Under the pieces are notes generated by a model. It was not told where the DNA came from. It did no database searches and was given only the letters and a program-made list of their open reading frames with translations. Shown in pieces: positions 45,228 through 55,327 of a stretch of DNA of 64,000 bases. The stretch is taken from contig NC_080560.1 in the NCBI RefSeq assembly GCF_030253575.1, positions 42,609,001 through 42,673,000 of the forward strand, in the 5' to 3' direction. The translations under genes and the position numbers were made by a program. The stretch comes from Rhododendron vialii. Taxonomy: Eukaryota; Streptophyta; Magnoliopsida; Ericales; Ericaceae. Numbering within the stretch: position 1 is the stretch's first letter; each line of letters starts with the position of its first letter.

Positions 45228-45833
45228 GAGCATCTCCAATCCAATACTCTATTTGAAAGTATCAAAATACTATATTTTATTCATAAAGTAATTTTAGAAG
45301 AAATCACTATTCTTATTTACTCCAACCACAAATCCTCTATTTTTCCCATAACTTCTCATTTCTTTGGTTTGCACCCTTCACCAGAACTTGAGAAACTTCA
45401 AGCCATGCACAACATAGAATTTTGTCCTCTTCCACTAGGAAAGCTCTGCCACGTTGGGAAGATTTCCCATCAAGTTCCATACTTGGAAGAAAACTTGAGA
45501 AGATAATTTTTACTAGACTTTAGCTCTTGGAGAGGAAGAACTCGGATTGTTTGATGAGAAAAAATCTGTTTTATAGATGAAAGTGTGGTATTGAATTAAA
45601 TTCACCCATCAATGATGGTGGTAGTTCATCTACGAGCCGTAGAAGTTAATAAGGATACAAATGCCATTTTAAAAGGTGAATAGTGTTATAGAGGGGATAC
45701 TCTATATTTTCTCCCATCCTCTAAATATGGAGGATCAAAATCACATCCTCTCAAATAGAGGAGGCTTGAGATGATGGGTTGGAGGAGTTCCATACTCTCA
45801 AATGGAGGAATAGAGCATGAGTTGGAAATGCTC
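45228..45833. mobile_element. Tourist-like MITE with GAGCATCTCCAA ends
   Basis: 606 bp. The ends GAGCATCTCCAATCC and TTGGAAATGCTC are inverted, with TAA at 45225-45227 and 45834-45836. Sub-terminal parts also pair (CTCTATTTGA / TCAAATGGAGGAATAGAG). Confidence 0.85.
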
Positions 45834-46189
45834 TAATACTATTATCTACTTGGTGCGCCAGGTAGCTACAAGTTATCAAGTGAGCAATACCATTAAAAAT
45901 AATTCGTAATCTTTTTTTGTTTTAAGTGTAACGGAATCTTAAAAGGGAAAAATGAATCAAGAACTTTATTATTAAAAACAAAAACAAAAAAACAAACCAA
46001 AAGAGTCCCATGTCAAAATCCCAGTATTAATTACACTTTTCATCAGTTTAGTATGCATGGCAAATGCAATAATTAAAAGAAAGAGATCGATCGACCACAC
46101 TACCAAAGTCTGTAACACCACGCACTAGTGTCTCCCATCATCACTTAATTATGTAGTTAAAAATTACCATCAACTTCAGGGACTTCGAG

Positions 46190-46347
46190 TTGGTGCTGTG
46201 AGCACCTCTGAGTCGTCGGATCCCGCATCTGACGACTCGGATCTCATCTCAGCAACCAACGATCGAGAACCGTTTATTGTCGAGATGAGATCCGAGCTGT
46301 CGGGTGCACGATCCGACGGCTCGGAGGTGCACAGCACAATACTGTGC
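46190..46347. repeat. Hairpin element, ~63-bp arms
   Basis: The arm TTGGTGCTGTGAGCACCTC continues through GTCGTCGGATC to CTCGGATCTCATCTC. It pairs with GAGATGAGATCCGAG through GATCCGACGGCTCGGAGGTG to CACAGCACAA. The loop is about 30 bp. Confidence 0.88.
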
Positions 46348-46395
46348 AAACCACTGCACAGCATCATCCCCCAATTCCAACTTCAGGGCCCCTTC

Positions 46396-46616
46396 TTTAT
46401 TAGGTAACCGGATATTCGTACCAGTTTATACGCACCTCAACTAATTACGGAGCTTTGAAGTATATGACCGGACAAACCCTTTCAGTGGCTCTAAGGTTTT
46501 GAATATCTGACCTCCGTGGAATTCAAATTAACATAGGATCTCATGGAGGTAAGCACAATAAACACTTACTCCGTAGTATTGTTTTTCTTATTCTCACTTG
46601 GCCAAATACTTAAGAT
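46396..46616 (-). repeat. SINE with 'TTGGCCAAGTG' head
   Basis: On the minus strand it begins CTTAAGTATTTGGCCAAGTG near 46616 and ends with a CCGGTTACC tail near 46396. Same family as 27566-27764. Confidence 0.7.
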
Positions 46617-47089
46617 CTCGGCCTGTTTGCAGTAGCTTTAGGGTACAGAGGTTACCTTTTATATCTCGAAAATCATGTCACTGTAGCTTATTCTCTTAAT
46701 TTCTTCGAAAGAAAACAGTAGAATTAAAATCTGGTTAAAAGTTGAATCGAAGAAGCATAAAATTGATGGTTTTGAATTCTGTTTTTAAGAGTTATCTGAA
46801 TTTTTACAGAATTGAATTTTACACACACCCTCTATATGATCCAATTTCAACTTCGAAAAAACAACCAATTGGGGAAGGCAAGAACATCAATGCAACAACA
46901 AAAGAAATTTATTAATCTGTATAAAAGATTACAAAGATTAAACGGATCAAGAGCACACAGGCTAACCACCCGAGACCGAAGGAAGGCAAGATGCAAAACA
47001 AAAAAAAAGATATGGGAATATTTCATCTTATATTAAACTTCCTAGCTAGTGGATGTAAAAAAAAAACACTCAGATGTGCGGGCCAAATT

Positions 47090-47715
47090 TTGAGTACTTT
47101 GAGAGAGACTCAATTACAGTCGGAGTAAACTTCCGTATGAAGTTATGAACTGATCCCCAAGGAGTTAATAGCTCCTTAGAGATGTCAAACGTGAAAATTT
47201 AAGAGAAAACAACCCCCTAAATCTCAAGTCTTTACCATCAGACCAACCCCTCGGTAATTCCTAGCTAGTAGATGTTGGTGCATATGATATGTTGCATCAC
47301 CCAGTTGACGTGGTACCCATGCAACACATCCGGATTGTCCAAAAGTGTATTGGACGGTCCAGATTAAAACACACTCTCTCCTCTCACCCCCACTTTCTCT
47401 CTCCTTTTTCTTTTTCTTTTTTCTCTTTCCAAATCTGAGCCGTCCAAAACTGAATGGACGGCCTGGATGTCCATCCAAAGTGTCAAATACTTTTTTCGAC
47501 CATTTTCGAGCACTTTGAGAGAGACTCAAATACAATCAGAGCAAACCTTCGTATGAACTGACCCCCAAAGAGTTAATAACACCTAAAAAGTGTCAAATGT
47601 GAAACCTTAAGAGAAAATAATCCCCTAAATCTCAAGCATTCACCATCAAATACCAACCCCTCAGTAATTCCTAGCCAGTGGATATGTTGGTGCACGTGGT
47701 ATGTTGCATCATCAA
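47090..47715. repeat. Duplicated ~215-bp segment, ~415 bp apart
   Basis: The text from 'actttgagagagactcaa' to 'atgttgcatca' occurs at 47095-47296 and 47510-47709. It includes 'ccctaaatctcaag' and 'gtaattcctagc'. The spacer holds a hairpin at 47336-47470. Confidence 0.88.
47336..47470. repeat. Hairpin in the duplication spacer
   Basis: CCGGATTGTCCAAAAGTG... and GGACGGTCCAGATT pair with AATCTGAGCCGTCC and GGACGGCCTGGATG. A CT-rich loop of about 55 bp lies between them. Confidence 0.65.
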
Positions 47716-47724
47716 ATTACTGTA

Positions 47725-49040
47725 CCATACATATAAAGTGTCAACAAACCTTACTTTTTTGGACCATTTTTTCTATCACAACTCCTCCACGTCCCCATCC
47801 CAAAGTAGAATATAAATGTGTACATATGCTTTGAATATGCCTAACACTTAGATTTATAGGTAATGGGTCCAGAGGGGCAAGATTCCGTATCTCCGTTTTC
47901 TCTCAGACTATGAAAGAGTAATTGATCAGAGTATAGTTTGACGGATATTAGTTTCAGTCTCGAAATTAATTGAGATGTGTGTATATTGGTCCCCAGAGAG
48001 AGAGAGAGAGGGAGAGGGGGGTTCATCATCAAGTAACCAGCAACCAAATTCTTTGACTCGAAGAGCATGGCCTGTTGATCCAACTAACCAATACATGCAT
48101 TTGATGCATGATTATTGGCAGTTATTTTGCGTGCTTGGACAGCCCAATGTGACCGTGACATTTAAGAGAGAGAGAGAGAGAGAGATAGAGGGGTTTTGTT
48201 GGAGATATGATCACCAAAATATGGTCCAAGAAACTGGCCAATCTGGATTTGATAAAGAATGAGGACCCACATATGAGTGGAGACAAATTTTGGATGAGAA
48301 TGAATTGAATACAAACTGTTGGGTAACAAACCTAAATACCTATTACACTGTTGGAAAAAGATTAAAAAAAAAACTAATACACTGTTGAAAAGAAAGAAAA
48401 AAAGATTTACGCGATTCGACAAACTAACACAACGATTTACAAGATTTGATAGTATCGTTTGGGTCCAGAACTCACAACAAATTTCACCCCGATAAAATGC
48501 GAAAGATGTCATAACAAAGCACTCAAATTTAGTCACGTCAAACAGAATTACCAAAATACCTTCGATACGTGCAGAAACATTATGATTGGGAGCTCTCTGC
48601 GGAGTTGGATTCATGTAAGGGTAAACCTCAAATCCAATGCTAATCAGACTTTACAAGTTCAGCAAAAGGAAAACAAAAAAAAAAACTGTTAGAAAAATAC
48701 ATCATCCAATGAGAAGGAAAAAAGATTTAGATGACCTATGTGGATGATAGGCATTGCTTTAAGCTTCAACAGTAGCATGGGGAGTTGCTGATTGGGTACG
48801 AAATTCTTATCCTTTAACGTACCAATCACTTGAATAAAAGGATAGCCCTGCCAACCAAGTATATGAGTAGATTTCTTTATATTTCGTTATCTATTTCTTT
48901 GCATGATAATTTGGAACTCTATTTGAATAATCAAAGATTTGTTTTGGATAATCATAGCTGGGTTCATGCATGCACTAAAGTTGCTATTGATCATACCATC
49001 ACAACAGAAAAGAAAGAAAAACTAGGAAATAGAGCAATAC
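47725..49040. other. Intergenic, only short GA runs
   Basis: GA runs at 47995-48012 and 48163-48190. Several open frames over 70 codons have no family feature and unbiased composition. Confidence 0.4.
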
Positions 49041-49049
49041 TGCAAATAC

Positions 49050-49175
49050 ACTTTTAAAACACAACTCCTGACACAACTGTGCCCGGAACCGTTAGATGCA
49101 CGAAGATTCATTTTATATACGTCTAACTGTTTTAGACACAATTGTGTCTGGATTTGTGTTGTAAAGCTGTGTTCC
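49050..49175. repeat. Hairpin element, ~50-bp arms
   Basis: AAAACACAACTCCTGACACAA pairs with its partner around TTGTGTCTGGATTTGTGTTG; the CGTTAGATG / CGTCTAAC parts also pair. The loop is about 20 bp. Confidence 0.75.
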
Positions 49176-49608
49176 TAGACTTTTTTATTGGAAATGTAGC
49201 AAATTGTGTATAAAAAAAAAATGGAGCAATTAAGCAGCTTGTCTACAAAATAACACGAAAGCAGTTTGTACCTAGCAAGAGCAGTATCCAAACAGACTTG
49301 AACACAATCCAAGACTGTGTCCCATATTTCGTGAGTTCCACGAATACACTAAGGATCCCACATGTATTGGACAGTTCTGGACACACTTGGATGCCCGGAT
49401 GTCTTTTTAAGCATTTTACAATTTTCCCATAACAGTTCGTAAACAGAAGCTTCTCTCTCTCTCAAAAATTAGCCGTTTACCACTACTTTGTTAAGCCAGG
49501 ACAGACGATTGTCCCCATCTTATCTTCAATTTGTCACTTCGAAATTCATCTGTAACACAATAATTGTGCTTTATTTATTTTTGATATGGTCATAAGAAAC
49601 AAAAACGA

Positions 49609-50780
49609 AACTAACAGGGGGAATCCCTAATAAGTAAGTCGCGAAGCCCAGGCGGAATACAACCTGGAAAAGACTGAATATTCCTAACGAGGCAACTGGA
49701 AGCTAACAAGTGAGCCACTGTGTTTCTATTCCTAGAGCACCATACAAAGGACCAGTTTCTAGCCGCTGCCCGACCTTTGATGTCCTCCACAATAGCATAA
49801 ATCTCCCATGGGCACCGAGCAGAAGAGCTGTTGAGGCAATCATGAGAGCTTTGCAATCTGATTCAAAGATAACCTCAGGTAGATTCAATTCAAGCGTCGT
49901 ACTACAAGCTATCCGCAATGCCCAGGCCTCAATAGCTTTCGCCGAAGACCCCGTAACTCTGCCAACCCGCCACCAAAGAGCTTGTCCACCACTCTCTTTG
50001 GCAATGATGCCAAAGGCAGCCTTGCTGCGGGAGGAATGGTAAGCTCCATCACAATTCATTTTCACAACAAATGAAGGGGGAGGTGACCACCTAGCCATGT
50101 GAGAAGGTTTCGGTGCACTTTCTCTATCACCAGATAATTCGCCATAAACCAAACCAAATCAAACTGAGCCTTACGTCCCAATCACTTGAGGTCAGCTAAA
50201 AAAATCACATCTTCAGGACAAGGCTTCCTTCCATTAAAAACATAATCATTTCTCCTTTTTCAAACTGCCCAACATAATTGAAAAATGATAGCCACCTCTT
50301 CTCAGTTGGCCTCTTTGGAAAGGTCGCCTCATAACAAATCCTCCATCTATCTATCAGCCGTAACAATTGGTTTATCAAGAACCCAAAAAGCCTTTCCACT
50401 TCCAAACCAAACTGCTCTTGTCCAAGGACATCGAAAGAGCAAATGTTCAATCGATTCATTCTCACTACCACAGATGGGACAAAGGGGGGAATTTTCGGTG
50501 AAACAAATTTTCTTTACTCGCCACCCAATTATGGGGGGTGGTGCGGAGTGCACTGCACGGTGCTGTGCGATCTCAACCGTCCAAAAGTGTTATGGATGGT
50601 CTAGATTTTCAAAAACTTTTTTGGGAAAGAGTTAAACTCTTCATTGAAAAAGTTTCATTTTAGTCCGGACCATTGATTATCGAGACGAATGGTCCAAATG
50701 ATGCACAACACGTGCTACACAGCACAATCCCTGCTTCCCAATTATGGACCACCCCCCACTTGAAATGGCGTACTTTGGGT
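49609..50780 (-). pseudogene. LINE 3' coding end: zf-RVT and RNase H, frameshifted
   Basis: On the minus strand, a zinc-binding motif (CPICGSENESIEHLLFRCPW, from about 50489) is followed by an RNase H domain. The RNase H acidic residues are present in VKMNCDGAY, AIEAWALR and FESDCKALM, but the frame changes near 49,835. The end continues as NTVAHLLASSCLVRN ... PPGLRDLLIRDSPC with a stop at 49611. This is the C-terminus of plant LINEs of the 'putative ribonuclease H protein' type. The reverse transcriptase is missing and a small element interrupts the 5' side. Confidence 0.85.
50535..50736. mobile_element. 202-bp insertion in the LINE pseudogene
   Basis: The direct repeat CCCAATTATGG at 50524-50534 and 50737-50747 brackets the insert. 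Its inside holds inverted parts (TGCACTGCACGGTGCTGTGC versus GCACAACACGTGCTACACAGC). It resembles the GTGCTGTG hairpin at 46190. Confidence 0.7.
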
Positions 50781-50852
50781 CTTCACCTAATTTCTTCTGT
50801 AATATTGGGCTTTTGGAAGTGACCACTCTGAGCAGTAGACTAGAAAGATCCA

Positions 50853-52190
50853 GTTTTTTTTCTTATTGGGAACAAACTTTATTATAAAACTCGACAAAAG
50901 GTATATCGAGAATTTTGAAAACTATACACAAGCCTCAATAAGAAAATGAGGACATAGAATATGGCTAAAACAGAACAGAAAATAGAAAAGAAGATTACAT
51001 CCAACGAAAGATTGAAAATGATACTCCATAGAGTAACTGCATCTTGAGGTTGATCCATGAAATAAGTAGGCATCGCAGCAGGATCAGAGTATAAACCAAC
51101 TTGGGAGCAATGCTTAGGAATTAGAGGCAAGAAGCACATAAGGTGCCTCAAGGTCACTTCAGGATGAGCAGGCAGGGCAGCGACAAAGTAGGAGAAGGCC
51201 AGGATTCCATCCTAAGAAAGACCAGCAAGAGAGGAGCCAAATATCCCCATGTGAGAGGGCGGGCGGCCGGGACTTGGAAAAGGAGTCCAATCCTGGCCTA
51301 TAGGGAGGTATCTGGTTCCTTAACTTGGCTTGAATAGACCAAATCATCTTTTATTGGCCACCAATGTTGAGCAGCATCGGACACACTTCAGATTTGAAAG
51401 GAGACATGGCAAGGTCCAGTTCCCCAAAGCTGACTCACATAACCAGCATAAAACCAGCAGCAGTAGATCACATTTGAAGCAGAGGCATGCCAAAATTTGA
51501 ATCAGAACTCCAAACTCTAGCATGAGAGATTTATTTCCATAGCTTGGCAAGAAGAGCGAAGGCAGCAGCAGAATTTTGGAGACCAGCAGCAGTAGATCAC
51601 TTTTGAAGCAGAAGACCGTCTTTGGATCAGGGGAATGCCAAAATTGTATAATAGATCCAACTCTGGCATGTGGGGAACTGTTTCCTATCTTGGCTAGAAG
51701 AGCCTAGACCATCCTTTGATAGAGCAGCTAAAGATCAAGGTCATGCCAAAGTTTGGCAGAGAACAAACTCGGGCATGGCAAGATAGAACTGATTCCCAAA
51801 ATAGAGAATAGGTAGACTCACACTAGACCCAAGACAAGAAGAAAACAAAGGAGGACACCAGACTTCACATGACACAGACATACAATTAACAGACACTCAA
51901 AGAAACCAGACCAAAGTGAAATACAACAGCCCAAACAGATGCAAAACAGCCCCAAAACCCAGAAACAAAGGCTCTGAAGAGACAAAACAAAACACCAAAT
52001 CTCATAAGACCCAAACCAACCAGGAACCCAGACACCATGAGCAGACCACCCAGCCCAAGACCAGGAAAAGAAAAATACGAGTAATATAGTTGAGACACAA
52101 CTAAGACCTACCCTGACAGCCCAACACCAGCCAGCCCACCGAAAAAGACTCACACACACGCACATTCCAGCTTCACAGCCTTTCTATACA
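50853..52190 (-). repeat. Probable LINE 3' region, 5'-truncated
   Basis: A T-run at 50853-50860 precedes TTATTGGGAACAAACTTTAT, so the minus strand ends ATAAAGTTTGTTCCCAATAA plus poly(A). The body is T/G-rich on the minus strand and internally repetitive (the phrase 'accagcagcagtagatcac' at about 51450 and 51580). Known plant LINE 3' UTRs have this composition. The upper limit is approximate. Confidence 0.45.
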
Positions 52191-52199
52191 ACAGGACTG

Positions 52200-53085
52200 T
52201 AAACTGATGGGATGTCTTATTTTATAAGATACGTTCATCATTTTGCAGTTCAGGAAAATCAGAAGATCATAATGGCAGAACACCAAACTCAATGCTTAGG
52301 GTAAGCGACGCAATATTCAACTAATTCGATTTCTAATAACAAGTAAAGGCTTCCTAAATACGTACATAAAACCACAAAAGCAACAGCAACGCTATCTTAA
52401 AAACAGTATACAGACCCAGAAATTTCCAGAAAGGTGACATGAAATGTTGCACCAGCAACTTTAATTTACACTCTCCACTGAATTGAATACAATGCTAAAA
52501 CACTGCATTCTGGACACTTTTAGATGAAGATTTTCAGAATCTACGACATTATGTACTCGTTAACAACAAAACTCAAGAGTAATTTTGGAACAGTTTTGCA
52601 CTTCATTAAAAACTAATTCCAGTGCTCAGCCAGTCTTGGGGGGTGATTTGGTAGGAACATGCAATGATCAGATAAGAAGAACAATTTATTTTAACCCCTA
52701 AACCCCATGTACCCAATACTGGGCATGCAGGTGGGGCGTGTATTTTCTGCCAGAAACGAGAAGATTCTTAGGTGATCCAGTGACTGGAATGAACCGAACA
52801 CCAGTTCAGGCATAATTGGGTACAAAGGTTTTGAGCTATAACTTCAATAAAAAGGGACAAGATTACACATGGGGACAAATTTGACCTATGCCCTATTTAT
52901 GTCACAACATACGGGCACCACAAAAAATGCAAAAACAACAGTATCATACCTTACAAATACATTACGTGCCCAAAACTTTCCAGAAAAACGTGGCAACAAT
53001 GTTGGCTGGCAGCTTTGCAGTCCACCAGGATGAAGGCAATGCTGACTTTCCGGTAAATGTTCCAGATATGATATCCTTTGATCTG
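52200..53085. other. No recognised feature
   Basis: Some short open frames, none with a family motif or a consistent splice partner. Confidence 0.35.
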
Positions 53086-53090
53086 TCTTT

Positions 53091-54550
53091 AATTTCGATA
53101 TTCTCTGTGTCTTTTATTGACGTGAATTTAAACAAAAAGGTGCTTTAATCGCTAGAGTAGAACGCCAACTCTATCGCGAGTGCAATATACAGGGTGCCAA
53201 CGACCGTGTATATGGAAATGCACTAGCGATTCTCCAACGGGTGACTTTGATAGTCTCTGAAGTGTCTGATTTTTTCTCTATCTTTTTTCTCTATCTCAAG
53301 CCACTATAGGATCAGTTCTCTATCTCAAGCCACTATAGGATCAGTCCTACTGGTATAGATGGATTAGTATTTCACCTTTGCAACTTTTTCATATTCACAG
53401 GATTCAACCTATTCCAATGCATCACTAGATTGGGGTGCACCTTTAAGACCCTTTGCTAAAATAGTGATCATGCAAAGTCTAAAGTGATCATGCAAAGTCT
53501 TTTAGAGATTAGGGGCACTTGGTCTTATGCCCCTATACACCTTCTATAGTTTTTTATGGCCAATACGACAATTTCAGACCAAGTGCGGGTGATAGTATTA
53601 CATCACCATTTGTTAACACATTGGAACGGTGATCAAGCATCTAGATCTACCGTTCAAAATTTCTTGGACGTAGAAACTTGGTTATCACCCGATATACCAC
53701 ATGACCTTGATTTACTTTAGAGAACATGCTTATTTGGTGCTCAATAAAGAATATGTGGTCCGGTCGTCGAGGAAAAATGAATGCTCTTGTGTTTCTTATT
53801 TTATGGATTGTCGTTCTTTGTAGACCTTGAGAATGAATTTAACTAGCATTGTATTACAGATAACGAATTAATATCTCAAGATCTACAAAGAACGACATCC
53901 ATAAAAAAAGAAACACAAGAACGTTCATTTTGCCTCGACGACCGGACCACCTATTATTGATTGAGCACCAAACGACCATGTTCTCTAAAGTAAATCAAGG
54001 TCGTGTGGCAAACAAGTTTCACCGTCCAAGAAATTTTGAACGGTAGATCTAGATGCTTAATCACGTTCCGAACTTCCAATGTGTTAACAAATGGTGATGT
54101 AATATCATCACCCACATCTGGCTTGGAATTGTCATATTGGCCATAAAAAACTGTAGAAAGTGTATACGGGCATAAGACCAAGTGCCCCTAATCTCTAAAA
54201 GACTTAGCATGATCACGAATTTAGCAAAGGGTCCTAAAGGTGCACCCTAGTACAGTGATGCATTGGAATAGTTTGAATCATGTGAATATGAAAAATTGCA
54301 AAGGTGAAATACTAGTCTACATATACCGGTAGGACTAATCCTATTGTGGCTTGAGATAGGGAACAGATTAGACGCTTCAAAGATTTTCAAAGTCGCCCTT
54401 TGGAGAATCGCTAATACATTTCCATATATAAGGTCGCTAGCACCCTGTATCTTACACTCGCAGTAGAGTTGGCGTTCTCCTCTAACGAGTAAATCATCTT
54501 TTTGTGCTTTAAATTCAAATCAATAAAAGATGAAGAATATCGAAGAACTG
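53091..54550. repeat. Long foldback, ~700-bp arms
   Basis: The left arm (about 53091-53835) and the right arm (about 53870-54550) are imperfect inverted copies. Matching landmarks include GAACGCCAACTCTA (53161 / 54467), AGGGTGC/GCACCCT, and GACCAAGTGC / GCACTTGGTC. Also TTGTTAACACATTGG-type text and AGAACGACATCC-type text near the centre. The loop is about 35 bp. I find no coding sequence inside. Confidence 0.88.
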
Positions 54551-55327
54551 TCCACCGCCACAACATACTTATCTGCGATGGCAGCTTGCTGTATTTTCCA
54601 CAGTTAAATGTGACACCATGAAGCCATCGCCATCCAACCCTACAATTAATATAAAAGTAAACTAAGGGGATTTGTGCATATCGGAGAAAATAAAATATTT
54701 TGTTAGAGAATGAGTAAGATAATTGGGTATCAATTTTTCTTAGATTGAACCACGGGAGGCCCAAGTTATGGATGACTGTGAAGGTATCTTATTATCAGAA
54801 AGCTTTAGTCTAGGCAAAGTGAAAAACTTAAGCAGACTTCAAATCACCATGTCGTCTTATTTTCTCATTTGCCTCTTAAGGGTCGAGATGATCCAGTTCA
54901 TATCTTCAATTTTATCTTGTAACAAATGTTGTTGCAACCAGACAGGATAACCATCTTCATGACCCACAGAGGGAGGGAAGCAATGGCAGCTCTAAGAATT
55001 TTTATCAGGGTGTTCAATAATTATCTTAGTTCTACTAGCTCTATTAACCAATCATATATACACAAAATTTTAGGTTTAGTGCGAGGGTGCAATATAGCAC
55101 CCCAAATCCCGCCCTTGCTATAGGGCCCCAAATCGATAGGTAAAATATTGATGAAATATTTAATGGACTTGAAATCTTCTCTCATTTAGTAGTTTGTAGC
55201 AATTCTTACTCAAGTTTCTCTCATTTATTAGCTTGTAGCAATTCTTACTCAAGTTAATAAATATATATATATATATATATTTTCATAAGAAAAGCATTCC
55301 AAATTTTTCTCACGAAATTTTTAGAAA
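54551..55327. other. No recognised feature; (TA)n run
   Basis: A TA microsatellite at 55260-55280 and an imperfect duplication (ctcatttagtagtttgtagc / ctcatttattagcttgtagc at about 55181-55255). No gene. Confidence 0.5.

Noticed and set aside
52888..53148. 86-codon plus-strand frame as a possible gene next to the foldback
   Set aside because: It runs into the left foldback arm, has no splice partner and no conserved motif.
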